Below, one piece after another: positions 37,141 to 50,049 of a stretch of 64,000 nucleotides of DNA; the stretch's first letter is position 1, and every line of letters starts with the position of its first letter. This stretch comes from Rusavskia elegans. Taxonomy: Eukaryota > Ascomycota > Lecanoromycetes > Teloschistales > Teloschistaceae. The notes beneath the pieces were generated by a model. It saw nothing but the letters and a program-made list of their open reading frames with translations, was not told the origin of the DNA and did no database searches. The translations under genes and the position numbers were made by a program. The stretch covers positions 1-64,000 of the forward strand of contig SAUG01000057.1 of NCBI GenBank assembly GCA_011316305.1, in the 5' to 3' direction.

Positions 37141-37420
37141 AGTTTTGTAGATAGATATAACGGAAATATTAGATATTTATAATTATTTATAACGTCGAAG
37201 AAAAAATAGTAAAGGATTCGTAATCGCGAATAGAAAAGAAAATAGTTAAATAGAAATAATTAACTATATTATAGATCTTGCCTTATAAATATACCTTTAG
37301 CTGTAAATATTTCTTTATATATAAATATAATAATGGTTGCCGTATATAACGTTTATAAATATTTATATATAAATATATATATTTAATATAATTCCAGATA
37401 GAAATCGTCTAGAAAAGAAA
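37141..37420 (+). repeat. Family D element, right part, split by element H
   Basis: This resumes with the 'agatatagcggaaatattaga' region of the D reading frame and runs to the degraded G-run end near 37420. It is the continuation of 26381-27017. Confidence 0.75.
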
Positions 37421-38339
37421 ATATTTTATAAATATTTCAAAAGTTTTATTAGTTATTTTATAATTCGATTAGCCGATTCTAAAAAATAAATTCGGAAATA
37501 TAAAATAAAAAGACTAATTAACCGTTTCGGAATTTAATAAATACTTTAATTATTTATAGAAAAAGTTCGTTATTCGGCCGAATTATAAAAAATTAATATA
37601 TAATTTATAAACTGAAATTCGAAAATCTATCCGGAATAGAATTTTTAATTAAAGTGAAAAAAGATATATAATAAATTACTAAATCCTTTTAAAATAGTAT
37701 ATCGATATCGAATACTTTCTATATATTATAAATCGACTCGAAATTAAATCGAAAAATAAAAACCTAAAAATAATAGCTAATAGTATAATAAAAGTGATAT
37801 TAATAATTATCGGAATTAAATAAATTAAAGTAAAAATAAATAACGTAGTAGAAAAAGAAATAAAAAAAATTATAATATAAAAAAACAGTAGAAATCCGAA
37901 TATAATCTAAATCGATATTTTAATAAAATCTAAAATTATAGATAGAGACGTTATCTATTATATCTATAACAAATAGAAATATTAATTAAATAATTTATCT
38001 TATTTTAAATATACCGAAAATTAAAAGAATTAAAATAAATGTTTATAATTAGAAAAAGTAAAAACTTAATCAACTCCGCTATTAGATTAGATTTTTAATA
38101 TTTACAGATATATTCTATTATAATTACTTTCTAGATATATATTAATATTTCGAAACGATATTTTTATATCTAATATTTTATCGATTTTAAAATTAAAAAT
38201 ATTATTATCTTATAGTAATAGATTAAATAAAACGATAAATCCGAAGATAGTAATATTTCTAGAAATATTTAAACGGCCGACGGTCGTATTATATACTTTT
38301 ATAGATTTTATAAAATAAAACCTGATTTAGAAAACTAAT
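37421..38339. other. Unassigned AT-rich transposon debris
   Basis: About 0.9 kb of A-rich sequence has no partner recognised in the window. Plus-strand frames are Lys/Asn/Ile-rich with many TAA. It is possibly a remnant of another retroelement. Nothing in it can be named. Confidence 0.3.
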
Positions 38340-40091
38340 AAAAACTCTAAAGATTGGTATTTCTAGATATATAATAATCGGTATTATCCCGAAATTAATT
38401 ATATTCCGGAAAAAATCATTATTAGAAAAATCTTTATTTAAATTAATTATCGCTATTATTATTTAAAGTTTGGAATATTTTCGAGCTTAAATACTATACG
38501 GAAAGTTATAAATTTACTTTTATTTTAGAATTTTAGTAAATCTATTAGCTACTATTTATTCTATTGGAATATACTAAAAGTCGATAGTTTTATTAGTAAC
38601 TTAATTCTATAGATATTTAATATAGATACTAAAATATTTTAACTATAGAATTAAAAGTTTTTAATAAAATATTATCAAATGTATCGACCCCGTTCAGAAT
38701 TAATTGAGCAGATCTGAACTGGTAAGCGGGTCTGATCCTATATCCTGCCTAGCGCGTTATAAAAGCGCTTATGAACAAGTCTTCTGCTTATAAGCAAGAT
38801 TTTAGCTTATAAACGCTTTAAGCGAGTTTTGAAATTTTTAAAAAAAATCTTTTAAAAACTCTAATTCCCTCTATCTAATAGGGCTACAAGTATCCTATAA
38901 TATATATATATTAGTAAACTTTTAGCCTAGATTTCAAAAATTTTATTTATAGAACGCTAGCGTTGCTAGTTTCTAAACTAGAGGCTTCCCGTTATTAAAC
39001 GGGAACTAGCGGATACAAAACCTTAAAAAATTTAATTTAAAAATTCTAAATATAGATAAAATAGACGTTTTTAGAATATATCTAAATTTTTCTGCTTACT
39101 AAATAAGATAATCCTGCTCAAACCGGCTCAAACCGGTTTAAACCGGCTCAATCGACCCTGAGCGTTTTTTTTAATTTTAAATGCTATGCTGATGAAATAA
39201 TAGCATCCTCGTTATCGCTATAGAGGGTTATTATAACTAGAATAGTATTTAGATTCTATATATTGATTAATAATTAATTTAGAATATTTTTTAACTAAAT
39301 AGCTTTTTTAATAGCTCTAATTTCTTTATCTAATACTATTTCGGTATCTAATATAGCTATAGTAGTTTACCGTTTAAATAACTAGCTAATAACGCCGAAT
39401 CTAATATCGAAAATATATTAAAAGATGGAGCGATAAGTTTTATAGTTAAGATATCTATCTAATCGGCGTCGCTATATTTCCGAAACTTTTATAAACCGTT
39501 TCTCTAGTAATAGTATTCTAGTAGTAGTTTTTAGAGTTGAATAAATATCGGCTAATAACTATAACTATAAAGATAATATTAAAACAGATTCTAAATATAA
39601 TATATATTAAAAAACCGATAGCGTTCTAATATTAATATTATATTGGTATAAAATATTTTAAGTCGATAGTAACGGTTTTTAAATAAAAGCCGGAATCTAT
39701 AAAAATAGAAATATTAGTTTTATAGATAGCGAAACGATAGTTTTTTAGTATCTATTTAATATAGATAGTTTAATTTAACTAAATAGTATAGAAGTTCCGG
39801 TTTCTAATTATCTTTATACTAAAATAAAAGTTATTAGAATTTAAATCTAATATTTAGAAACAATCGTTTAGATATATTTTATTACTATAAAGTTCTAATA
39901 ACTAGCGCTATATAGTAGGATTTTATTTATATAAACGTCGAAAATAATTATATTATTATAAAAAATACTATAAATAGATTCTAAAAGTCTAAAGTTAATA
40001 GTAGTAAAGAATTTAATAAAATAGCGGTACTAGATTCGAAATAATTATTTAAAACTATAAAAGGTCTTCCGGAATTTATATATTATATTTA
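38340..40091 (-). mobile_element. Copia fragment (RT to RNase H region), split by an insert
   Basis: This matches C1 from about 5920 to 7160, including the RT and RNase H parts, with heavier RIP damage than C1. No LTRs are attached. The 520-bp insert at 38675-39194 interrupts it. The right edge meets a family D fragment at 40092. Confidence 0.8.
38675..39194. mobile_element. 520-bp unclassified insert, largely free of RIP
   Basis: It is flanked by AAATATTA (38667-38674) and AAATAATA (39195-39202), an 8-bp duplication with one mismatch; C1 and C2 show the empty site. The insert keeps CA and TG. It carries a perfect 8-bp hairpin (stem 38986-38993 with 38998-39005, loop ATTA), a decamer array (CTCAAACCGG twice, then TTTAAACCGG) at 39117-39146 and the palindrome CCGGTTTAAACCGG at 39133-39146. 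Terminal inverted repeats are weak at best. A hAT-type MITE is possible. Confidence 0.65.
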
Positions 40092-40235
40092 GTTAATTTG
40101 GTTTTAGTTTTAGTACCCGGTAAACCAGTAGTTCGGTAAATAAATCAAATGTTAGTATATTAGTATTAAATATACGGTAGTAAAATTTATACTCTAGTTT
40201 AGTTAATATAAATAACGATTTATTCTATAGAATTT
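40092..40235 (+). repeat. Family D fragment, T-rich end only
   Basis: About 144 bp match the start of D (around 'cccggtaaaccagtagttcgg'). The rest of D is absent. It lies at the junction of the copia fragment and block F. Confidence 0.65.
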
Positions 40236-41690
40236 TAATTAAATAGATAGCTTTTTTTATTAGTTCTATTTTATAATAAAAAATCTATTATAACGGTTTT
40301 AAAAAACTTAAAACTACTAGAATATTAAAACTTCTATAAAAATAATTAAAATTTACTAAAGAATTTAGCTATAATAATAATATAGCTAATATAGTTATCG
40401 AGTTTCTATATAAAAAAAAAGAAAAAAATATAAATAATATTATCGAAATTAATAATAAAGACTAGATAGTAGAATTATATTCTACTATATAGAATAATAT
40501 TAAACTCGAAAATATTAAAAATTTAGCTAGAAATATTAACTTTATTTAAAATAAAAATAAAAATAAAAATAAAAATATAGAAAAAGAAAAAGAAAAAGGA
40601 AAAAATAAAAAAAAAGATAGAAATTAAAACCGAAGATAATAGAAATATAAAAGGAATTATTAAACTATTTAACTAATTATTTATATTTAAAAATAGTAGA
40701 TTTAAAAAAATATATTATTCCGATATATTACTATATTATTAAAAATAGAATAGATTTTATAATATTAGAAAAAAGTTATTAATAGAATTAATAGGATAAA
40801 TTTTAGTTTTCGGATTTAATCCGGAACTAAATTAAATTAAATTTTAAAAAAATCTAATTTAATTTAATTTAATATCTAAAAAAATCGGAACCGATTTAGA
40901 TTAAATTAGTTTTTTTAATTCGGATTTAAAATCCGATCTAATAACTAATCTAATTAAATTTCTATTAATAGAAAAAATCTTTATAATTATTAATTTAAGC
41001 AAAAAGCGAATTATAATTATTAAAGTTTTATTTTTTAAATCTTAGAAATTTAGTTTTTTTTTTCTACTTTTTTTAAAATCTATTATTTTAAGTTTTTATA
41101 TTTTATATATTTAAAATTTTACTCGAGCTTTATTTTATAGACTTTAATTTTTAAAAATTATATTTTTAGTAGTTTTTCTAATTATTATAAAAATATTTAG
41201 ATTTAGTTTAAAAAATATAAAAGCTAGATATAATTTTCTAGTATATTACTAGTCCTCGAATTATATTAAAGATTTTATTACTACTATTTAATAGTATTAG
41301 AAAGTTTATTTATTTTATAAATATTATTAATAGTATTATTATAGTTTATATAATCGGTAATAGTTTTAGAAAAATCTAATTATTATTTTTTAAACTCGCG
41401 CGTATTACTATATATTTTCTATTTTTATAAAAATCTTTACTATTAGATAATTCTAATATTTAGAATTAGTTATAACTATATAATTCTAAGTCTATTTAAA
41501 AGACTATATAGTTAATAGATACGAGAAAGTAATATATTATATAGTAGAATTAATTAATAGAAAGATTTTATTAGAATTTCTAGTTACTAGTATATTTAGT
41601 ATCCGAAAGATTTAGTAGCCGCTTTATAATATAATAAATCTATTAGACTTTATAAATAGATAGATATAGCGGATATTTTAAATAATTATA
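40236..41690. repeat. Repeat block F, right copy (inverted)
   Basis: This is the reverse complement of 19086-20500 along its length, including the A/GAAAA-rich tract (40555-40620) and the ATCCGA-type repeats (about 40800-40960). It shows independent RIP changes. Confidence 0.55.
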
Positions 41691-41960
41691 ATTAATTTAT
41701 AATATCGGAAAAGGATAGACTAAAGACAATAATTAATAAAGTTATATCTATATAATAGAAACTTCGTAATTACGAATAAAAAAAGAACAAATTAAATAGA
41801 AATAAATAATTCCGCTTTTAATTTTATTTAATAAATTTACCTTTAGCTATAAAAATTTCTTAATATATAAAATATAATAATCGTTATAATATATATATAA
41901 TTAAGAAAATATATATATAAATTTATTATAATTTTAAATAGAATTTCTCTAAAATAATTA
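41691..41960 (+). repeat. Family D fragment between F and E, right arm
   Basis: This is the uninterrupted counterpart of the fragment that gypsy G split at 3796/18849. It matches the G-run half of D, including 'ttcgtaattacgaataaa'. Confidence 0.6.
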
Positions 41961-44254
41961 ATATAAATATAAATTTATAATATTTCTATATATTAGAAAA
42001 TATTATATTCCAGTTTAGCTATAATTATAGACGTATTCTGAACTACTAAATAGTAAAAGAACTCTAGTATAATTTAATATAACTCGTTCTATATAGCTAT
42101 AAAAGTAAAGTGATAGTATTATAAAGCGTTTCTATTATATAGTTAATTATTTAAAAAATAGAATAATATTTAGAAATTATATTTATAACTAATAAAAAAA
42201 GCTATCTACTAGATATAAGATATAATATATTATAGAACTATTATATCCGCTAGAGCCGACCATTAAATAGTAGTAACTCTATTATTTTAGCGGCTTTAAC
42301 TAAATTAAATTACTTTTCCGTTTATTTAATTAATAAATATAAAATATTTCTATAAGATTTTTAATATAATATAACCTTTTTTATAACGCTTTTTATTTAA
42401 TATATTCGTTATAATAGAGTATAATATCGTTTTATCTAGATATTTAATTTCTTTTTTTCTTTAAATCTTATTATATATAAATCTATTTTCTATTTAAGTT
42501 TTTATTAGTATATATAGTATAGGGGCGAAATAATATTATTTTTTTATAGTTATTATTCGCGCGATCTATTTAAAGTTTATAAAATTTTTCTAGATATTAA
42601 TATTTATAGAAAGTATATAAGGTCTAAAAAGCTATATAATATTTTTATTTCTAAATCGATTTATAAATTTAATTCTTTTTTTATTTTATTATATCTATTA
42701 ACTTTTATTAAAAAGCGATTTAAATCCGAAAAAGTAAAATTTTATACCGAAATCGAAGATATTATATCTAAATTTTTTTAAAAAAAACTAGAAAATTTAG
42801 TTATTATAATTCTATAAAATGGAAATTTATAATTATCTATCTACTTATAAGCTAAACCTTTAATTTTTATTTATAAAATAGGTTCGTTTTATTTAGTACC
42901 TTATTATAAGATTTTAAAAAAAAGAAAAAATAACTTAATTTTCTACTTTAGATAGAATCTTTAATATAGTAAAATAATATTAATATTCTACTATTTTAAA
43001 CGTTTAAATAATATATTAAAAACCGTATATCTTTTTTAAAAGACTTTTATTTAAAATTATATTAAATTTATATATATATATATTTATTTGGCCTGGTGGC
43101 GCAGCGGCAACGCTGCGTGACCGGAAGGCCTAGCGGATCCAGCGCTTTTCGGAGTTAGCGGAGTTAATCCGGCGGGTCGGGGGTTCGAATCCCTCGAAGG
43201 CTAATAATATTTAGAGTTTTTTCTATCGACTCTAGTCGATTTTTATAGAGTTTAAAATATATAAAGACTAGATAGTAGATTATCTCGGCCTAGCCCGATC
43301 GATCGAAGGAAATTAGGTTAATTAAAGTTAAATAGATTACGGTTTCCCTCTAGGTTTTAGTCTAGATCTAGTTCCTTCGGAAGTCTTTAATTCGAGTTTT
43401 TAGTAAAATACTTAAGTACTAAATAATTACGTAATCTGATCGGTTTAGCGCCTCTAGCGTTAAAATCGTAAAAGACTAAAATTAAAAATCCGAATGATTA
43501 ATCGCATATATATTATATATTTATTTTATTAATATTAAAAAGTAACAATTATTATATTTTATATATAAAGAAGGTTTTATATTTTAAAGAAATCTACTAT
43601 ATATAGAATTAGTAATTAATAGCTAATTAATAGCTAATTAATTAATTATTTTAACTAATAGAAAACCATATTTAATAGATTAATTATTTAGAATTAGTTC
43701 GGATAGTTTATTCTAGCTAATAGCCTATTATATTAGAACATTATATGAATAGAAATTAGATATAGATAGTCTATTAAATACTAATCAATTAGATATAAAT
43801 TTGCTATCTATATCGATAATATAATAAAAAAAAAATAAAAAAATTGATATTTTAATTTCGAAATTAATAGATCGATTTATAAACGTCTAGATCTAGTTAG
43901 TACGAACTAGAATTATTAATCGGAATTAAGATATCGACCTCCGTTAACGCTAGAAAAGAGTTTAAAGATTTTAAAAAAAGATTTTTAAAGAATTCGAATA
44001 TTAAATTAAGACGTTAGGTCTAATTAGAAATTTATAGATATTAGATAAAATTAATATAATAACTCTAATATCTAGACTAAAGTCTCTATAATAATATTCT
44101 ATTTCTTTAATTACTATATATAATTATAAAATATTTAATAAAGTATTTTATAAAATTATCTATTAAAAAGCTATTAAATAAAATAATCTATCGAATAATA
44201 TTATAATATTAAATAGAATAATATATAACTATAAATAGATTTTTATTAGTAATA
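41961..44254. repeat. Repeat block E, right copy, with a SINE insertion
   Basis: This is the reverse complement of the left E block (1891-3724), split by SINE copy d at 43090-43514. It contains the same internal D fragment. No gene was recognised. Confidence 0.55.
43090..43514 (+). mobile_element. tRNA-derived SINE copy d, intact head
   Basis: Box A (TGGCGCAGCGG) at 43097-43107 and box B (GGTTCGAATCC) at 43182-43192 are both perfect. The head shows almost no RIP while the body does. A 12-bp duplication, ATATATTTATTT, flanks it at 43078-43089 and 43515-43526, in AT-rich sequence. The strong hairpin CGCAGC-GGCAAC-GCTGCG takes the place of a normal D-arm. Confidence 0.85.
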
Positions 44255-44745
44255 TAATATTAAAATTTTTTCTAGTTAATTTAGTTTTATTTTTAATATC
44301 CGATAAACTAATAATTCGGTAAGTAAATTAAACGTTAGTATATTAATATTAAATATACGGTAGTAGAATCTATATCTAATTTAGTTAATATAAATTACGG
44401 GTTTTTTTAAAGAATTCTATATTAAATTTATTTAGTAATATAATATATCTTTTTACTAATAATTTAACGTAGAAATTTTTATAGATAAATATATTTTATA
44501 GGTATTATTTCTTTTTCTTTTACTAGTAATATAAGCTCTATAATATCTAAAATCTCTTACGTACGTATATATTCCCGTAATAGCTATACCGCAGCTAAAT
44601 TAGACGATAGTACTTTTCTATATCCGTAATAACTATATCTACTTTCGAAGACGTCGACTATTTCGTTATAGCTGGAGTAATCTATTTTAACTTTAATAAA
44701 AATTTCTTCTTTACCGCTTTTAAAACGTGCTATCCGACCTCTCTA
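44255..44745 (+). repeat. Family D element, left part, split by copia C2
   Basis: This starts with the degraded T-rich end and runs to the pyrimidine-rich middle near 44745, where C2 is inserted. It occupies the same position relative to E as the left-arm D copy (292-1877). Confidence 0.75.
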
Positions 44746-44921
44746 TATTGAAATCATGTATATGGAATATCAAGCTTGATTCACTAAGGTAGGCTTTCGC
44801 CTGAACTAAGTATATAAAAAGGAAGTAGTAGAGCTTTGGCGCCGAGATCTACTAGACCTGATCGGTACTAGCGCCTTTAGCGCCTTAGTATAGCTATTAT
44901 ATATAATACGTACTTTTAATA
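44746..44921 (-). repeat. 3' LTR of copia C2
   Basis: The 176-bp LTR begins TATTGAAATCATG. As in C1, the outer half keeps TG/CA while the inner half is mutated. Confidence 0.88.
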
Positions 44922-46739
44922 TTCCTATACGAATAATATACTATATATATACTGAGGGTAAAAATTAAATAGACTCGCTATATACTCGCTAAAAAATCTA
45001 TAGAAAAAAGAGTTTATATATAATAAAGGCGAGGTAGATAAAGTTTAAAAAGCTCCTATAGTAGATATATATATATAAATTATAAAAATCGAAATCTAGA
45101 TAGAAGAAAATTAGAGCTTTCTATAGCTTCTATAGTATTTTAAACCCTCTATAGTAATAGTAAATTTAGTAGAATACTGGTATAGATACTAGTTTATAAT
45201 ATAGATTTATTTAAAGTATTTAAAACGAATATCGCCTAATTAAAAGGGTATATATAGAGCTTCGGTAATCGAAAGTACCTATCTAGTAGTAAATTATAGG
45301 TATTATTAGTTATTATTAATACTACCGAAATACTAAAAGGTATAGATATTATATTTCTTTTTAATTTACTAAAGGAATATATACTAAATACCTATTAAAA
45401 TATTAAAAGCTTTTATAGATATATTAAAGGTTATATCGCCTAGATAATTCTAGATATAGAGGTACTTACTATAGCTTTAAAGATTAATATAAGTTTTTAG
45501 ATTATTAATAATTACGGCGCTCTAATAGTACTATTCCTAGAGTTTCTATAGGATTCTATAGTTAATTTAATAGTATAGCTAGATAGCGAAGACCCCGATA
45601 TATATTTATATATTATTACTATCTAGCTATAAGCGGCTAAAGATATCGCGATTCTAAAAACTATTAATATTATCTTTTATCTAATAGCGTTTAGATTCGA
45701 GGTTTAGATAGGATAGTACCCGAGGGTAGAAGTAGGATAGATTATTATTATAGTTTATATAGGTAATATAAGCTCGAAAGTTATTAAATAGTTTATTAAA
45801 TACTTTAATATATATATATAGGTCGAGCTCTCTAGAAATATAGGAAGTAAAGTTAAATCTTCGAAAGCTATCTAAATCTATAATAGCTATAAGTAGTCTT
45901 AAATAGAAATTTAGGATATAGAGAATCGAATAGTAAAATTTATATATTAGACGGTATAGAATTAATAAAGATATACTCGAAGATATAGTAGTAGTAAGTA
46001 GCGGGCGAAAATAAATAGCGGGCGGCTAGAGCGCTAACCAGTCTATACCCGCGCGCTAGCTCTAAAAGACTTTATATAGAGCCCGAATAGTTTACTAGGC
46101 GGTTAAAATACGTTTTACCGATATTAAAACCAGTTAATATATTAAGTCTAATATAGAATTTAGTAGGGTATAGGCTAAAGGTACCCTTTTAGTATTTTAC
46201 TATTAAAATAGAAGGATAAATCCGGGTATAGATAACTATATACGGATTTCGATCGAATATACTATCGGAAAGTATATAAGGGGTATAGCGATTAAAAAAC
46301 GATATAGGTATTATATAGATAGGTCTATAGAGCCCAGAGTTATTTAGAGGTTTAACTATCTTTTATAATATATATTATACCTTCCGAAAAGAATACTTAT
46401 AGATATATAGTAATCGCTAGTACCCCGGAGTTTATTATATTCCGGGGGAAATTATTATTAGAAAAGATTATCGCTATTATTACTTAAAGTTTAGAGCGTT
46501 TTTAGGTCTTTAAACCTAAACGCTATATAGAAGGCTTCGAATTTACCCTTATCTAGGACTTTAGTAAGTCTATTAGCTACTATTTATTCCGTTAGAATAT
46601 ACTAAAAGTCGATAGTTTTATTAACGACTTTTTCCTATAGAAATTTAATATAGATATTAATATATTTAATACGACTATAGAACTAAAGGTTCTTAATAAA
46701 GATAATAGCGCCCTAGTTATTACTATAGAGGGTTACTAT

Positions 46740-49700
46740 ATCTAGGGTAGTATTTAGATCCTACTTATTCATTAATAACTAATTTAGGATATAATTTAAT
46801 TAAATAGCTTCTTTAGTAGTTTTAGTTTCCCTATCTAATTTTACTTCGGTAATTAATATAGCTATAGTAGTTTACCGTTTAGATAACTAGCTAATAGCGC
46901 CGGATCTAATATTAAAGATATATCTAGAAATAAAGTAATAGGTTTTATAGTTATCTACTTAATTAATATCGATATACTCCCCAAGCTTCTATAGATCGCC
47001 TTTATAAATAAAAGTAAAGTAAGCCGTTTTATATAGGTATTTAAAAATTCTAGTAATAGCGCTCTAGTAGTAGCTTATAGGATTAGATAAATATCGGCTA
47101 ATAATAGAAATAGTAAAAGCGATATTAAAGCGGGTTCTAAATATAGTATATATTAAAAAGCTAATAGCGTTTTAATATTTATATTTTATTAATAGAAGAT
47201 AGTCCTAATTAGTAGGGACGGTTTCTAAATAAAAGCCGGAATCTATAAAAATAGAAATATTATTTTTATAGATAGCGAAGCTATAATTTTTTAGAATTTA
47301 TTTAATATAGATAGTTTAGTTTAACTAAATAGTACGGAGTTCCCGGTTTCTAATAATCTTTATACCGAGGTAGAAATTAATAGAGCCTAGATCTAATATT
47401 TAAAAACGTTTATTTAGATATACTTTAATATTATTAAGGTCCTAATAACTAGCGCTATAAAGAAGGATAGTATTAATATAGATAATAATAATAATTATAC
47501 TATTATAAAATATACTATAATCGGATTCTAGAGGTTTAAAGCTAATAATAGTAAAGAATTTAGCGAGATAGCGGTACTAGACCTGAAGCGATTATTTAAG
47601 ACTATAAAAGGCCTTCCGGAGTTTATAAATTATATTTAAATTACCGAAACCGGTAGAGTATTATATATAGATAATTTTATCTATATAATTATAGAGGAAG
47701 GCAGTTTTAACGTCTATTTAATTAACCTCTAAACTATAAATAGTAGCTATAGTAAAAATAGCTTTATATAATATAGGTTTAATAATAAAGGCGAAGGTTT
47801 TATTAAAATCTATACCGGCTTTCTATTTAAAGCTATAAACGATCTAGCGCGCTTTAAAATATATAATATTATTATCGTCGTCCCTTTTAATTTTATATAT
47901 CTTTTTACCCCCTAGAAGATATTTTATAGAGGGTAACGATACCTTAATATATAGTATCTAAATATCGTTTAGTTCTAATAATATTAGATTTTTTTTATAG
48001 CTTTATATTATTCGTTAGTATAGGGTAATCCTATAGCTTTTTTATATAACTAGGGTTCGGAAGGGTCTAATATAGTATTTTTTCTTATAGTACTAATAAA
48101 TATATAGACGTTTATAATTAGATCTAGCGAGAAATAATTATAATTATCTAGTACCTAGAGTTTAGAGTAATTATATAGGACTTTAATAAGGGATTAGGTA
48201 ATATAATCGGTCTATAGACGAAATATAATAGCTTAAAAATAGAGTAGTAACTTATTAGAATCTAATTCGGAATTACTAACTTCGGTAATATAAGGTCTAG
48301 TAGGTAGGTTAGTCGGTAAAGGAGTTTAACTATAGGTAAAAGGAGTTCGGTAGAATACCGGAATTTAATAAAAAGGTACTATTAGTTTAGATATTAATAG
48401 AAGGTTATTAGATTATAACTATAACTTTTCAAGATTAGACTTCCTATTAGTATACTGCCGTTTCCGCAGGGGCTACTATTAAAGTTTATTTTCTAATTCT
48501 TCTAATTTCTATAGATCTAATAAATTAAGATTTTAACCTATTTTTTTAAATATAATAGATAAAGTACGGATAACTTTACTTTAAAAGTTTAATAGTTTAT
48601 AGATAGTATCGCTAAAGTAACTAACTAAAGTATATTTATAGCTCCGATTATAGAACTTCCGAATTTTTTCGCTATATATTAGGTACGCTATAGAATCTAA
48701 AATACGGAATCGGCTTAAATTTAGAAATTTACTATACTCTTTTTTATATAGAGTTATACCTAGTTTACTATTAGGTAACCGAAAGTATAAAAAGGTAATA
48801 GTTTTAATAAATAACGGCTAATATTTTTTATTAAAGCTACTATAAACTAATATAGAATAGGCTTTATATATTAATATTTACCTAAAATATTTAGTAGTAT
48901 TATTTTATTATAGATTATTAGATATAGTAGGCTCCTACTAAATACCTTTATTAGTAAAGCTTCTAGATATAATACGGCTTCTAAATTTATTATCGCTATA
49001 AAAATATTTAATAATAAAAATACCCTTTTTATTATAGGCGTAGAAGTAGTTCTAATATTCTAGAATTTCGGAAGTATCTTTTAATTTAGTTATATAAATA
49101 CTATACTTCTAGGTATTATTATTAAAAAAAATAAAAATATATTAGCTCCTATTATATACTACTAGAACCTTGCCCTTTCGAATAGGACCTATATAATTAA
49201 TATAAATAAAGTCTATTAGGCCGCTACTAGGGCGGATATAGCTTTTATAAAGCTATTTATATTATTTATATAGAGTATATACTTTATAGAAATCGGATTT
49301 AAATTTAAAAACTTTAGATAAATCAATTCCTATAGATATATTCGCTAATTTATATAAATTCTAGTTACCTAGATATCCTAGCCGGGTATACTAGATACTT
49401 TCTACTTTTACTAATATTTTAGCGAGGGCCTTTAAAGCTATATTAGGTATTAATAATAAAGATAAAGATAAAAAAGAAAAAAAAATAGAAGAAAAAAAAA
49501 GATTTTATAGAGCTATACTATATAGTATTAATATTTATTAGAAATAGACCTTTTTATATATAGGTAGTTAACGTTAAATCCGGAATACTAAAACTAAAGC
49601 TAAAACTATTATTATTAATAATTACTTTTATACCTATCTTCTAAATTTATAATATTAATAGGAAGTTAGTACCGGTCCCGGGGGTATAAAGGATATTATA

Positions 49701-50040
49701 GAATTCTATAGGGCGGTATTTACTATTAATAAGATAGTTAAATATAATAGTACTTTTAGCGATCGGTTAGAAGCTAATAGCGCTTCTAATACCGGTTATA
49801 GGCTCGCTCTAGATAGATTTTATAATAGAGTTAATAAAAAAGTACCGCTAAAAGGTAGTATAATAGTTATAGATATAGTCGAATATCTAACTATTAGTAA
49901 GGTCTAATTTATTTAATAAAGCTAATAAAGCTATAGAGGTAAAAATTATAAAACTAAAATTAATAGAAGCCGGTACTATTATAATAAAGTTTAGTAATTT
50001 TTTAGATTTAGTAGGTTTATTTTTAGATTTATTATCTTTA
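46740..50040 (-). pseudogene. C2 pol relic
   Basis: This is colinear with C1 pol (6280-9550): integrase core start near 49200, RT near 47470, RNase H near 46900. Stops are at TAA/TAG on the minus strand. Confidence 0.75.
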
Positions 50041-50049
50041 GATTTATTA

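Noticed and set aside
43090..43205. tRNA gene
   Set aside because: Same reasoning as the copy at 25591: it is a SINE head rather than a functional tRNA.
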